This document shows positions 1 through 8,743 of a DNA stretch of 64,000 bases, piece by piece. Position numbers and translations under genes: made by a program. Under the pieces are notes generated by a model. That model saw nothing but the letters and a program-made list of their open reading frames with translations. It searched no databases and was not told where the DNA came from. The stretch's first letter is position 1; every line of letters begins with the position of its first letter. The stretch is from Anaeromicropila herbilytica (GTDB lineage Bacteria; Bacillota; Clostridia; Lachnospirales; Lachnospiraceae), in assembly GCF_016591975.1 (NCBI RefSeq), contig NZ_AP024169.1, positions 1,261,501 through 1,325,500 of the forward strand, written 5' to 3'.

Positions 1-1
1 T

Positions 2-1603
2 GAGATAAAAGGAGCTCCTATCTGGTGTAGTGTAGATTTAAGAGATGGTAATCAAGCACTCATAGAACCGATGGTAGTTGAGGAAAAGATAGAGTTCTTC
101 AATCTGTTGGTAAAATTAGGGTTTAAAGAAATTGAAGTAGGGTTTCCTTCTGCATCTCAGATTGAGTATGATTTTTTAAGACAGTTAGTCGATCGTAAAT
201 TAATACCTGATGACGTGATTATTCAAGTATTAGTGCAATGTAGAGAGCACTTAATTGAACGTACATTTGAAGCTTTACAAGGAGTAAAGAAAGCAATTGT
301 TCATATATATAATTCAACGTCAACATTGCAAAGAGATGTAGTCTTTAACATGAATCAAGAAGAGGTTAAAAAGATTGCAATTGAAGGTACCGAATTAGTT
401 AAGAAATATATGAAAGATTATGATGGAGAAGTAATCTTAGAATATTCGCCTGAAAGTTTTACAGGTACGGAACTGGAATATGCATTAGAAGTTTGTGAGG
501 CAGTCTCGGATACTTGGGGTGCTTCTAAAGATAAGAAAGTAATATTTAATCTACCAGCAACCGTGGAAATGACTACTCCAAATGTTTATGCGGATCAAAT
601 TGAATGGATGCATCGCAATTTTAAAAATAGAGAAGCTGTTATTCTTAGTGTTCATCCTCATAATGATAGAGGAACGGCTGTTGCAGCAGCTGAATTAGCA
701 TTGTTAGCTGGGGCAGATCGAATTGAAGGAACGTTATTTGGTAATGGAGAAAGAACTGGAAATGTTGATATTTTAAACATTGCATATAATATGTTTTCAC
801 AGGGGATTAATCCAGAACTTCATTTAGAGAATGTGAAAGAGATTATTGATGTCTATGAGAGATGCAATAAGATACCTGTACACATTAGACACCCATATGC
901 TGGAAAGCTTGTCTTTACTGCTTTTTCAGGCTCTCATCAGGATGCTATCAATAAAGGTGTTAAAGCAATGAAGGAAAGAAATCAAACATACTGGGAAGTA
1001 CCATATCTACCAATAAATCCATCAGATGTAGGTCGAGAGTATGAACCAATTGTTCGTATTAATAGTCAGTCTGGTAAGGGTGGAGTAGCTTTTGTCATGG
1101 ATACTTACTTTGGATTTAAGCTTCCGAAAGGAATGCATAAAGAATTTGCTGATGTTATTCAGAAAATTTCTGAACAACAAGGAGAAGTATCTCCAGAAAC
1201 AATTATGGAAAAATTCAGAGAAGAGTATCTTAACCGTAAGGAACCATTACATTTTGTAAAATGTAAAATCGAGGATTTATCTGATACGGATGAAGAATAT
1301 GATACAAAAGCTATTTTAACATTTACAGACCACGGAATTGAAAGAATTGCTGAAGCACTTGGTAATGGTCCAATTGATGGTGTTAAGAATGCACTTCGTA
1401 AGAAACTTGGAATTAACACAAAAATATTGGATTATTCAGAACATGCCTTAGGAGAAGGTTCCAATGCTCAAGCAGCCGCTTATATTCAATTGTTAGACTT
1501 AGAAACAGGAAAAGCAACCTTTGGTGTTGGTATCAGTTCTAATATTACAAGAGCATCATTCAGAGCTATATTTAGTGCGTTGAATCGTCTTGACCAAAAT
1601 TAA
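2..1603 (+). CDS. leuA: 2-isopropylmalate synthase, 5'-truncated by window edge
   Basis: Condenses acetyl-CoA with 2-oxoisovalerate, the first committed step of leucine synthesis in the cytosol. The frame is already open at base 2, so the N-terminus lies outside the window; 533 residues are visible. Near the edge WCSVDLRDGNQAL is the start of the HMGL-like TIM barrel with its metal and substrate residues. HPHNDRGT supplies the metal-binding H-x-H, and GNGERTGNVD follows. The last 130 or so residues form the LeuA allosteric (leucine-sensing) domain. The WCSVDLRDGNQAL start and overall length fit the longer LeuA type found in yeast and Corynebacterium. A strong terminator follows at once, so leuA is the last gene of its transcript. 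Confidence 0.95.
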   Translation, partial: EIKGAPIWCSVDLRDGNQALIEPMVVEEKIEFFNLLVKLGFKEIEVGFPSASQIEYDFLRQLVDRKLIPDDVIIQVLVQCREHLIERTFEALQGVKKAIVHIYNSTSTLQRDVVFNMNQEEVKKIAIEGTELVKKYMKDYDGEVILEYSPESFTGTELEYALEVCEAVSDTWGASKDKKVIFNLPATVEMTTPNVYADQIEWMHRNFKNREAVILSVHPHNDRGTAVAAAELALLAGADRIEGTLFGNGERTGNVDILNIAYNMFSQGINPELHLENVKEIIDVYERCNKIPVHIRHPYAGKLVFTAFSGSHQDAINKGVKAMKERNQTYWEVPYLPINPSDVGREYEPIVRINSQSGKGGVAFVMDTYFGFKLPKGMHKEFADVIQKISEQQGEVSPETIMEKFREEYLNRKEPLHFVKCKIEDLSDTDEEYDTKAILTFTDHGIERIAEALGNGPIDGVKNALRKKLGINTKILDYSEHALGEGSNAQAAAYIQLLDLETGKATFGVGISSNITRASFRAIFSALNRLDQN

Positions 1604-1620
1604 AGAATAAATTAAGCAAA

Positions 1621-1652
1621 AAAATAAGGTAATGTAATTACCTTATTTTTTT
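1621..1652 (+). terminator. Rho-independent terminator after leuA
   Basis: A perfect 13-bp stem (1621-1633 with 1637-1649) with a 3-nt loop runs into a T tract. It lies 18 nt after the leuA stop. Confidence 0.9.
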
Positions 1653-1880
1653 GTGAGATCGATTCATTCAGTGTATACATGATAACTCGCGTTTAAATTC
1701 ATAAAATTTAGTCAAAATTAATTTATAGCTATCATTTTACGCACGAATTTGTTATAATCAGAGCGGACTTATGATTTGACTGTAGATGTAAGAAGTTGTA
1801 AATGGGGTTATGGTAAAAGTTATAGTTAGATATAAGTTTAGAATAAGAAAAGAAGAGGTGATATGTAAATACATGATAAA

Positions 1881-1909
1881 TTGACTTGTTATAGGAATGG
1901 TGCTATAAT
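1881..1909 (+). promoter_or_regulatory. Sigma-A-type promoter for the ABC exporter genes
   Basis: TTGACT (1881-1886), a 17-bp spacer, then TATAAT (1904-1909). The start codon of the permease is about 60 bp downstream. The rest of the 1654-1971 gap is AT-rich with nothing else recognised. Confidence 0.75.
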
Positions 1910-1971
1910 AGGTAGCTATTACAGAAAAAAATTAACATATTAAATTATAAAAATATAAGGTGGATTTTACA

Positions 1972-2748
1972 TTGAATAGAGTAATTAAAAATTTCATGAA
2001 ATATCGATTCTTATTAGTAGAATTAGTAAAGAAAGATATTAAATTAAAGTATAGAAAGTCAGTTCTAGGAATCTTATGGACTTTATTAGAACCAATATTA
2101 ACGACAATAGTTTTATATGTAGTATTTTCACAACTAAAATCAAATGAGGATAACTTCGCAGTATATATTTTAACAGGAAGATTATTGTATACGTTCTTTG
2201 CAAATTCAACAAAAGCTTGTGTAAAGTCGATTCGTACAAATGGATCAATGATTAAGAAAGTATATGTTCCAAAATATATTTATCCGTTATCATCAGTTTT
2301 GTCAAACTATATCACATTCTTGATATCGCTGATTGTATTAGTTGGAACATGTGCCATTTTTAGGCTATGGCCAACAAAGTATATTTTAGCTAGTATATTC
2401 CCACTAGTAATCATCCTAATTATGTCTTTCGGATTTGGATTGTTATTAGCAGCGTATGCTGTATTCTTTAGGGATTTAGAATACTTATGGAGTGTTGTAC
2501 TAATGATGATTATGTATGCATCTGCTATCTTTTATGATGTTGATAAATTGATAAAAGGATCAAAAAATGCTTGGGTATTCCGATATAATCCATTATATGC
2601 AGTAATAGTTAATTTCCGAGATGCTGTATATGGAAGACCAATTGAAAAGTTTTATTTAGCATATTCCTTTTTAGTAGCAATAGTATCATTAGTTCTTGGT
2701 ATATATGTATTTTATAAGAAACAGGATGAATTTATACTTAATATATAA
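1972..2748 (+). CDS. Polysaccharide/teichoic acid ABC exporter, permease (TagG-like)
   Basis: ABC-2-type permease of the TagG/Wzm family, which flips undecaprenyl-linked wall polymers across the membrane. The 258-residue product has about six hydrophobic segments. The cytosolic N-terminus carries KKDIKLKYRKSVLGILWTLL, the family motif just before the first membrane helix. I chose the TTG at 1972 because AAGGTGG (1957-1963) sits 8 nt before it; an in-frame GTG at 1960 overlaps that ribosome site. The ATPase gene follows after 21 bp, so the pair is co-transcribed. Nearness to TarI/TarJ and polymer transferases points to wall teichoic acid as cargo, but this is inference, since the same family exports other O-antigen-like glycans. 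Confidence 0.88.
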   Translation: MNRVIKNFMKYRFLLVELVKKDIKLKYRKSVLGILWTLLEPILTTIVLYVVFSQLKSNEDNFAVYILTGRLLYTFFANSTKACVKSIRTNGSMIKKVYVPKYIYPLSSVLSNYITFLISLIVLVGTCAIFRLWPTKYILASIFPLVIILIMSFGFGLLLAAYAVFFRDLEYLWSVVLMMIMYASAIFYDVDKLIKGSKNAWVFRYNPLYAVIVNFRDAVYGRPIEKFYLAYSFLVAIVSLVLGIYVFYKKQDEFILNI

Positions 2749-2769
2749 GTGAGTAGTAGGAGGATTAAC

Positions 2770-3510
2770 ATGAGCAAGACCGTGTTAAAGGTAGAAGATG
2801 TAAGCATGAGATTTAACTTAAGTTCTGAGAAAGTTGATGATCTAAAAGATTATGTAATAAAATTAATAAAGCGTGAGCTTAATTTCCAAGAGTTTTGGGC
2901 ATTACAGAATGTATCTTTTGAATTACAAAAAGGTGATCGTTTAGGAATCTTAGGATTTAATGGAGCAGGTAAAAGTACATTATTAAAAGTAATCGCAGGT
3001 GTATTAAAACCAACTCAGGGTAAAGTAACAACACAAGGAAAGATTGTACCGCTTCTTGAACTTGGTGCTGGATTTGATAAACAATATACTGGTGCAGAAA
3101 ATATTTATTTATATGGTGCCATGCTTGGTTATTCCAAAGAATTTATTAATGAAAAATATGATGAAATCGTAGAATTTTCAGAATTAAAAGATTTTATTGA
3201 TGTTCCAGTTAAGAATTATTCCTCTGGTATGAGATCAAGATTAGGATTCTCAATAGCAACGGTAGTTGAACCAGAAATACTTATTCTAGATGAAGTTCTT
3301 TCTGTAGGTGATGAAAAGTTCAAGAAAAAGAGCGAAGCTAAAATAAAATCGATGTTCGATAAGGGAGTTACCGTATTATTTGTATCTCATAATTTAAAGC
3401 AAGTACAGGATTTATGTAATAAAGCAATATTACTTGAAAAAGGAAAGATAATTTCCCAAGGAAGTATTGAAGAAGTTAGTGAAGCATATGGTGAAAAATT
3501 AAATCGTTAA
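2770..3510 (+). CDS. Polysaccharide/teichoic acid ABC exporter, ATPase (TagH-like)
   Basis: ATPase partner of the preceding permease. Family motifs in order: Walker A GFNGAGKST, signature YSSGMRSRLG, Walker B ILILDEVLSVGD and switch SHN. The N-terminal stretch before Walker A is long (VSMRFNLSSEKVDDLKDYVI), as is typical of TagH/RfbB exporters. At 246 residues it lacks the long C-terminal extension of Bacillus TagH and the carbohydrate-binding domain of some Wzt proteins, so cargo recognition is probably left to the permease. The start is ATG 2770, with AGGAGG ending 6 nt upstream; a GTG at 2749 in the same frame has no ribosome site. Confidence 0.9.
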   Translation: MSKTVLKVEDVSMRFNLSSEKVDDLKDYVIKLIKRELNFQEFWALQNVSFELQKGDRLGILGFNGAGKSTLLKVIAGVLKPTQGKVTTQGKIVPLLELGAGFDKQYTGAENIYLYGAMLGYSKEFINEKYDEIVEFSELKDFIDVPVKNYSSGMRSRLGFSIATVVEPEILILDEVLSVGDEKFKKKSEAKIKSMFDKGVTVLFVSHNLKQVQDLCNKAILLEKGKIISQGSIEEVSEAYGEKLNR

Positions 3511-3575
3511 TAATTATAGAATAGAGAGATGTTATAATAGTATAAGTAACGTATGTAACATTATTATTCTGATTT

Positions 3576-3620
3576 TAAAATAAAGGTTGAAAGAGCTCTC
3601 TTTCAACCTTTATTTTAAAT
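3576..3620. terminator. Terminator after the exporter genes
   Basis: A 20-bp perfect stem (3576-3595 with 3598-3617) with A-rich and T-rich flanks can stop transcripts in either direction. It separates the exporter pair from the phosphatase gene. Confidence 0.85.
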
Positions 3621-3722
3621 ATTAGAAAATTCTAATCGTTAAATTAATATTGATATATAAATCAATAACATAGTAATTGATGTTATATATCATAATAATA
3701 AATGGAGAAAGGTTGAATAGAA

Positions 3723-4535
3723 ATGAACAATATTAGTTGTATGCCAAATAATAAAAAATTATATTTACTTGATATTGATGGTACAATAGCCTTTGATAAT
3801 GATTTGTTTGATGGAACGAAAGAATTTATGGAGGAAGTCAAGCATCAAGGAGGAAAGTATGTCTTTATTACGAACAATTCTACCAAAAGTATTAAAGATT
3901 ATATGATAAAGTTTACTAACCTAGGAATAGATGTAGATGAAACCAATTTTATTACATCCTCCTATGCGACGGCCCTTTATTTAAAAGAAAACTATAAAGA
4001 GGAGCTTATTTTTGTATTAGGAACCAAATCATTTATACAAGAATTAAGAGATTATGGATTGACTATTACAGAAGAGATTAAGCCTAACATTAAAGTGGCT
4101 GTTGTTGGATTTGATAATGAATTGACCTATTCAAAGATTCAGACAATATGTGAGTTGTTAATAACAAGAAAAATTGATTACATTGCAACGAATCCAGATT
4201 ATGCATGCCCTACCTCCTTTGGATATGTTCCAGATTGTGGAGCTATCTGTGAATTTATTGAGAAAGCAGTAAAGCGCATGCCAATCTATGTAGGTAAACC
4301 AAATCGGTTAATTGTAGATATGGCCATGAAGGCAACAGGATATTCAAGAGAAGAGACATTAGTGATTGGAGATAGATTGTATACAGATATTGCATGTGGA
4401 AGAAATGCAAACGTTGATACATTAGTTGTATTTACAGGAGAAGCTAAGCTAGAGGACTTAGAAGAAACTGAATTCAAACCATCGTATTATTGTGATACAA
4501 TACGTGATGCTTATGAGCATATATGTACGAAGTAA
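3723..4535 (+). CDS. HAD-IIA family sugar/aryl phosphatase (NagD-like)
   Basis: Cytosolic phosphatase of the HAD superfamily, subclass IIA (NagD, p-nitrophenylphosphatase, phosphoglycolate phosphatase). Motifs: DIDGTIA (nucleophile Asp and acid Asp), FITNNSTKS (motif II), the conserved cap-to-core GKPNRLIVDMA containing the motif III Lys, and VIGDRLYTDIACG (motif IV). Length 270 is normal for the family. It stands alone, with a terminator upstream and the repeat-rich gap downstream. A role in recycling polyol or sugar phosphates next to the teichoic genes is possible, but the substrate cannot be read from the sequence. Confidence 0.88.
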   Translation: MNNISCMPNNKKLYLLDIDGTIAFDNDLFDGTKEFMEEVKHQGGKYVFITNNSTKSIKDYMIKFTNLGIDVDETNFITSSYATALYLKENYKEELIFVLGTKSFIQELRDYGLTITEEIKPNIKVAVVGFDNELTYSKIQTICELLITRKIDYIATNPDYACPTSFGYVPDCGAICEFIEKAVKRMPIYVGKPNRLIVDMAMKATGYSREETLVIGDRLYTDIACGRNANVDTLVVFTGEAKLEDLEETEFKPSYYCDTIRDAYEHICTK

Positions 4536-4542
4536 TATAAGT

Positions 4543-4585
4543 TAAAGCGAGATACACTTAGTAAACTAATATTAGACTTTTGACC
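4543..4585. repeat. Family A repeat, truncated half copy
   Basis: This stretch matches the right-hand end of the intact family A element at 8744-8996 (shared cores ACACTTAGTAAACTAA and AGACTTTTGAC). The left-hand half is not clearly present. A weak match to the opposite end (GGTTCAAAA, 4974-4982) lies beyond the family B copy. B may therefore have inserted into, or replaced, the middle of an A element. Confidence 0.65.
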
Positions 4586-4600
4586 CTAGCATTATGAAAT

Positions 4601-4960
4601 GATTCGCCTGACAAATGACCTGTTTGGGAGACAGTCTAGGCAATTTGCACAAAACAGAAAAACTCATGCTTCATTGAATATGTATAAGAAGTTCTAGTTC
4701 TGAGATCATAGTGTGAAATAAGAAAATTTTCACACCCCTTGATTGTTACATCGCCATAGGCGATAAAGGGGAGCTTTTGTGTAAAACATATGCTAGGACA
4801 GATAACTCGCTGCGCTCAGACAGATCTGTTCTAGCATATAACACGAAATAATCCCAGAACAAGATCTTCTAATACATATTCAAAGGCGCAATCGCTTTTT
4901 CTGTTTTGTGCAAATTGCCAGGCAAGATTCTGAAACAGGTCATTTATCGGGCAACCCATG
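4601..4960. repeat. Family B long palindromic repeat, copy B1 (with nested elements)
   Basis: An imperfect palindrome of about 360 bp that could fold into one long hairpin. The core arms are a perfect 24-bp inverted repeat (4639-4662 with 4896-4919). Further paired segments lie inward (TTGAATATGTAT with ATACATATTCAA) and outward (ACCTGTTT with AAACAGGT). It shares these arms with the copy at 55453-55711. Near the apex B1 carries a family C element (4709-4774) and a full terminal stem (ATATGCTAG with CTAGCATAT) that B2 lacks. No open reading frame of note lies inside. Confidence 0.85.
4709..4774 (+). repeat. Family C short hairpin repeat, copy C1
   Basis: Hairpin GTGTGAAA/TTTTCACAC, then CCCCTT...AAGGGG enclosing a small hairpin TCGCC-ATA-GGCGA, ending in GGGGAG. 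Same order of parts as the copy at 31764-31826. It is inserted inside the left apex of B1; B2 has no counterpart there. Confidence 0.75.
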
Positions 4961-5070
4961 AAATGTTTAATGGTTCAAAAATATGTATAATATTACAAAT
5001 ACATGAGAATGCTTTTGCTGTAAATTAAGAAACTATTAATAAACAATTAAGAATCACGCATAAAAAGTAA

Positions 5071-5099
5071 TTGTAGTTTTATACTAATTGATGTATAAT
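5071..5099 (+). promoter_or_regulatory. Promoter for tarI-tarJ
   Basis: TTGTAG (5071-5076), a 17-bp spacer, then TATAAT (5094-5099). This puts the transcript start near 5106, so any tarI start before that base is untenable. Confidence 0.65.
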
Positions 5100-5175
5100 A
5101 TTGATTGAATTTTGGAAGAAAATGATGCAAGTTGAAGAAAATTCATATAATGAAAATAAATTACGAGGTGAAATC

Positions 5176-5883
5176 ATGGTATATGGTGTAATACTAGCAG
5201 GTGGTATTGGAAGTAGAATGGGAAATACCGAGAAACCAAAACAATTTTTATTAGTTGGAGAAAAACCAATTATTATTCATACCATTGAAAAATTTTATGC
5301 AATAGATCAATTCGAGAAGATTATTGTATTATGTCCTTCTCAATGGGTAGGTCATACACAAAGTATAATTAAAAAATATATTAAAGATAGAAGTAGAATC
5401 GTTGTCATAGAAGGTGGAGATACAAGAAATGAGACAATTATGAATTCTATTCGCTATATTGAAGAAAATGATGGATTAAAAGATGATACAATTATCGTTA
5501 CACATGATTCTGTTAGACCATTTGTAACATACCGTATCTTAGAAGAAAATATTAAATTTGCTGAAAAATATGGTGCTTGTGATACGGTTATTCCAGCAAC
5601 TGATACTATTGTAGAAAGTACTGATAATCTAAAAATCTCAAGTATACCAGATAGAAAGCATATGTATCAAGGACAAACTCCTCAGACTTTCAATGCGAAG
5701 AAATTAAAAGAGTTATACCTTGGTTTATCAGAAGAAGAAAAAGAAATTTTAACAGATGCTGCTAAGATATTTGTTATCAAAGGTGAAGAAATATACTTAG
5801 TTGAGGGTGAAGTACACAATATTAAGATTACTTATCCTTATGACTTAAGAGTGGCAGAATCTTTACTTAAAGGAGACAAATAG
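5176..5883 (+). CDS. tarI: Ribitol-5-phosphate cytidylyltransferase (TarI)
   Basis: Makes CDP-ribitol from CTP and D-ribitol-5-phosphate for poly(ribitol phosphate) wall teichoic acid. It belongs to the IspD-like nucleotidyltransferase fold. GVILAGGIGSRMG (N-terminus) and KPKQFLLVGEKP form the CTP site, followed by THDSVRPFV and PATDTIVES. The AGGIGSRM form and the TDTIVEST-like motif fit TarI better than IspD (AAGxGxRMG), and the next gene is TarJ. At 235 residues it is full length. The start ATG 5176 has GAGGTG 5 nt upstream and follows the promoter sensibly. The tarJ ATG follows the tarI stop directly with no gap, implying coupled translation. Confidence 0.88.
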   Translation: MVYGVILAGGIGSRMGNTEKPKQFLLVGEKPIIIHTIEKFYAIDQFEKIIVLCPSQWVGHTQSIIKKYIKDRSRIVVIEGGDTRNETIMNSIRYIEENDGLKDDTIIVTHDSVRPFVTYRILEENIKFAEKYGACDTVIPATDTIVESTDNLKISSIPDRKHMYQGQTPQTFNAKKLKELYLGLSEEEKEILTDAAKIFVIKGEEIYLVEGEVHNIKITYPYDLRVAESLLKGDK

Positions 5884-6909
5884 ATGTTAAATACAGTTTA
5901 TCGATTAGTTGCGCCAAGAAGAATTGAGATTGCGTTTACAGACATCGATTTGTTTGGAGAAGATGTAATCGTAAGACCAACACATCTTTCTGTATGCAAT
6001 GCAGATCAAAGATATTTTCAAGGAACTCGTGATCCAGAGGTATTAGCGAAGAAATTACCTATGGCCTTAATTCATGAAGGTATTGGTGAAGTAATCTGTG
6101 ATCCAACGAATACTTTTAAACCAGGAGATTCTGTTGTTATGATTCCAAATACACCAGTAGAATCTGATGAGTTTATAGCTGAAAATTACCTACGTTCTAG
6201 TAAATTCCGTGCAAGTGGATATGATGGATTTTTACAAGAATTTGTAGCTATTAAGCCAGATAGATTAGTTTCCCTTCCAGACGACATTAATAAGTATGTT
6301 GCTTCCTTTACTGAGATTGTAAGTGTAAGTGTACATGCTATTAGCCGTTTTGAACGTTTCTCTCATGCTAGAAGGGATAAGATTGGTGTATGGGGAGATG
6401 GTAATTTAGGATTTATCACTTCACTTTTCTTAAAGACAATGTTCCCTGATTCAGAAGTATATGTTTTTGGTATTGATGAAGAAAAATTAAATTATTTTTC
6501 TTTTGCTGATAAATGTTATGTTACAACAAAGATACCAAAAGATCTTGAATTAGATCATGCATTTGAATGCGTTGGTGGAAATGGTTCTCAAATTGCTATT
6601 AATCAAATCATTGATTATATTAAGCCAGAAGGAACGATCTCAATCTTAGGTGTATCAGAATATCCAGTACCAATTAATACTAGAATGGTCTTGGAAAAGG
6701 GACTTCGTATTTTTGGAAGTAGTCGTAGCGGAAGAGAAGACTTTGTGAAAACTGTTGAATTATACAAATCACATCCAGAAATTGTAGAATATCTTGAAAG
6801 TTTAGTAGGATTTAAAAAGGAAGTTCGTAATGTGGCAGATATTTCGATAGCTTTTGAAGAGGATATTAAGAAGGCCTTTGGCAAGACTATAATGAAATGG
6901 GTGAAATAA
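5884..6909 (+). CDS. tarJ: Ribulose-5-phosphate reductase (TarJ), MDR alcohol dehydrogenase family
   Basis: Reduces D-ribulose-5-phosphate to ribitol-5-phosphate with NADPH, feeding TarI. The 341-residue protein is a zinc-type medium-chain dehydrogenase. The early CNADQRYFQGTRDP and LIHEGIGEV segments carry the catalytic Cys and the His-Glu pair. GVWGDGNLGFITSLF is the Rossmann nucleotide loop, and FECVGGNGSQIAINQII follows. Its position directly after tarI is the classical TarIJ arrangement known from Staphylococcus and Streptococcus. Expression is probably coupled to tarI through the abutting stop and start. Confidence 0.88.
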   Translation: MLNTVYRLVAPRRIEIAFTDIDLFGEDVIVRPTHLSVCNADQRYFQGTRDPEVLAKKLPMALIHEGIGEVICDPTNTFKPGDSVVMIPNTPVESDEFIAENYLRSSKFRASGYDGFLQEFVAIKPDRLVSLPDDINKYVASFTEIVSVSVHAISRFERFSHARRDKIGVWGDGNLGFITSLFLKTMFPDSEVYVFGIDEEKLNYFSFADKCYVTTKIPKDLELDHAFECVGGNGSQIAINQIIDYIKPEGTISILGVSEYPVPINTRMVLEKGLRIFGSSRSGREDFVKTVELYKSHPEIVEYLESLVGFKKEVRNVADISIAFEEDIKKAFGKTIMKWVK

Positions 6910-6930
6910 TAGACACAGAGGAGCTAACTT

Positions 6931-8715
6931 ATGTTTAAACCAATCATAAATATCCAAGAATTCGTACTAGAGCAAAATAAACTAAAGTTGAGTATTAAAT
7001 TAACTTGTGATACAGATATTCAAGTAAGATCACCAAAGATTAGAGTAGTATTTGAAAATGGTAAAGAAGATAGAAGATTACCAATGATAATTGAAGCCAA
7101 TTATTATACAAATGATATGGAATCCAATATTATTTATGCAAAGTATCATTTTAACCTAAAGAAAGTATTCAATGATTGGGATCCAAATGAAAATGTTAGT
7201 ATCTACTTTGCTTTAGCATATGGTAATAACTATGTAGAAAAAATACCTTTTAGCTTTAGCAGAGATGTTGTGCTAGAGAATGAATTCTATTTAATTGATG
7301 CGAATGAGGAAAAAGGTAAAATACATTTTGAAAGAATATCACCTGAGGATGACTTAAGTGAAGAAAATCCAGTAAAGGAAAAAATTAAATTATTTATTAG
7401 TAGTATATATAGCTTTTTACTATATCTAGTAGGAATTTTAGTATTACCTTTATTTGTTTTAGATGCAATACTATCTAGAATGGGAATGAGTTCTAAGAGT
7501 AGTGCGAACAAATTCACAGGAGTGAAGTGGTATCTTTCACACATCCGTTGGAGATATTCTTCTTTCTGTAAGAAAAATATCGGTTTGAAAGATATGAAGT
7601 TGAATTATCTAAGAAGACGATATAATCATTATATTCATCATCCAGTTGTATCTAATCGTATTGCTTTCTTATCAAGCAGAAGAAATGATATCACAGGCAA
7701 TCTTGGATTTGTATATGATCAGATTAAAGATAATAAAGAACTCGATATTCAGTTTTTACTTGATCCAAGCAATTTAAAGGAAATGAGTTTTCGTAATCTG
7801 AAAAAATTGGCTTATTTAAGTGCAACATCAAAAGTAATTTTGGTAGATGATTTTTATCCAATTTTAAATAGTTATGATCTAAGAGAAGAAACAAAATTAA
7901 TTCAATTATGGCATGCATGTGGTGCATTTAAGACCTTTGGATTTTCACGTTTGGGTAAGAAAGGTGGTCCTACTCAGACAAGTAAAAATCATAGAAATTA
8001 TGATTATGCGGTAGTTAGCTCAAAAGAGATTGCAAAGTATTACGCAGAAGGCTTTGGAATACCAAGCAGAAATGTTGTAGCAACAGGTGTACCACGTACT
8101 GATATTTTCTTTAATGCTGAATATAAAGAAAAAGTTGAAAAAGAATTTTATAGTCAGTATCCAAAGTTAAAAGATAAAAAGATTATTTTATTTGCGCCAA
8201 CTTTTAGAGGTAATGGTAAGGAATCTGCTTTTTATCCAAATAACCGATTTGATCCAATGCAAGTATTTGAGGAAACGAAAGGTGAATATGCAATTATTAT
8301 TAAGCATCACCCATTTGTAAAGAATCGATATGAGATACCAAGTAGTTGTGCAGACTATATTATTGATATGTCTGAACAATCAGAACTAAATGATTTATTA
8401 TTTGTAACAGATCTTGTTATTACAGATTATTCATCCTTGATATTTGAAGCATCTTTGCTTAATATACCTATGTTGTTCTATGCATATGATTTAAGGCAAT
8501 ATATCAGTACTAGAGATTTCTATTATGAGTATGAGATATTTGTACCAGGTAAGATTGTATCTAGCCAAGCAAAGATAGTAGATGCTATTCTGAAAAAAGA
8601 TTTTGAGGAACATAAAATAGATAGCTTTAAGAAACAATTTTTTGATCAGTTGGATGGTCGTTCCACAGAACGTGTGACTGAGCTGATTTATGATATTATT
8701 GATAATAAGGCATAA
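6931..8715 (+). CDS. Teichoic acid polyol-phosphate polymerase (TarL/TagF-like), copy 1
   Basis: CDP-glycerol/CDP-ribitol:poly(polyol phosphate) transferase, a peripheral membrane enzyme that extends the teichoic acid chain. Residues 1-135 form a beta-rich N-terminal domain and 150-185 a hydrophobic, membrane-associating stretch (YLVGILVLPLFVLDAIL). The rest is the glycosyltransferase-B-like catalytic domain with family motifs LIQLWHACGAFKTFG, GVPRTDIFF, FAPTFRGNG, IIKHHPF and ITDYSSLIFE. Length 594 suits a two-domain TarL. It follows tarJ by 21 bp and is likely in the same transcript. It closely resembles the protein at 10233-11990 along its whole length. Ribitol rather than glycerol as substrate is inferred from TarIJ alone. 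Confidence 0.88.
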   Translation: MFKPIINIQEFVLEQNKLKLSIKLTCDTDIQVRSPKIRVVFENGKEDRRLPMIIEANYYTNDMESNIIYAKYHFNLKKVFNDWDPNENVSIYFALAYGNNYVEKIPFSFSRDVVLENEFYLIDANEEKGKIHFERISPEDDLSEENPVKEKIKLFISSIYSFLLYLVGILVLPLFVLDAILSRMGMSSKSSANKFTGVKWYLSHIRWRYSSFCKKNIGLKDMKLNYLRRRYNHYIHHPVVSNRIAFLSSRRNDITGNLGFVYDQIKDNKELDIQFLLDPSNLKEMSFRNLKKLAYLSATSKVILVDDFYPILNSYDLREETKLIQLWHACGAFKTFGFSRLGKKGGPTQTSKNHRNYDYAVVSSKEIAKYYAEGFGIPSRNVVATGVPRTDIFFNAEYKEKVEKEFYSQYPKLKDKKIILFAPTFRGNGKESAFYPNNRFDPMQVFEETKGEYAIIIKHHPFVKNRYEIPSSCADYIIDMSEQSELNDLLFVTDLVITDYSSLIFEASLLNIPMLFYAYDLRQYISTRDFYYEYEIFVPGKIVSSQAKIVDAILKKDFEEHKIDSFKKQFFDQLDGRSTERVTELIYDIIDNKA

Positions 8716-8743
8716 CTATTTAATATAAAGGTTGTAGTAACTG

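Noticed and set aside
4543..5100. Could the 4.6 kb hairpin region be a CRISPR array or an IS element?
   Set aside because: There is no set of regularly spaced direct repeats and no transposase frame. The structure is one nested palindrome.
5101..5175. Longer N-terminus of TarI starting at TTG 5101
   Set aside because: It would begin 2 bp after the -10 box, before the expected transcript start, and has no ribosome site. ATG 5176 has GAGGTG.
5176..5883. IspD (isoprenoid cytidylyltransferase) as the identity of this gene
   Set aside because: The motif is AGGIGSRM, not AAGxGxRM, and TarJ follows directly. TarI is the better call.
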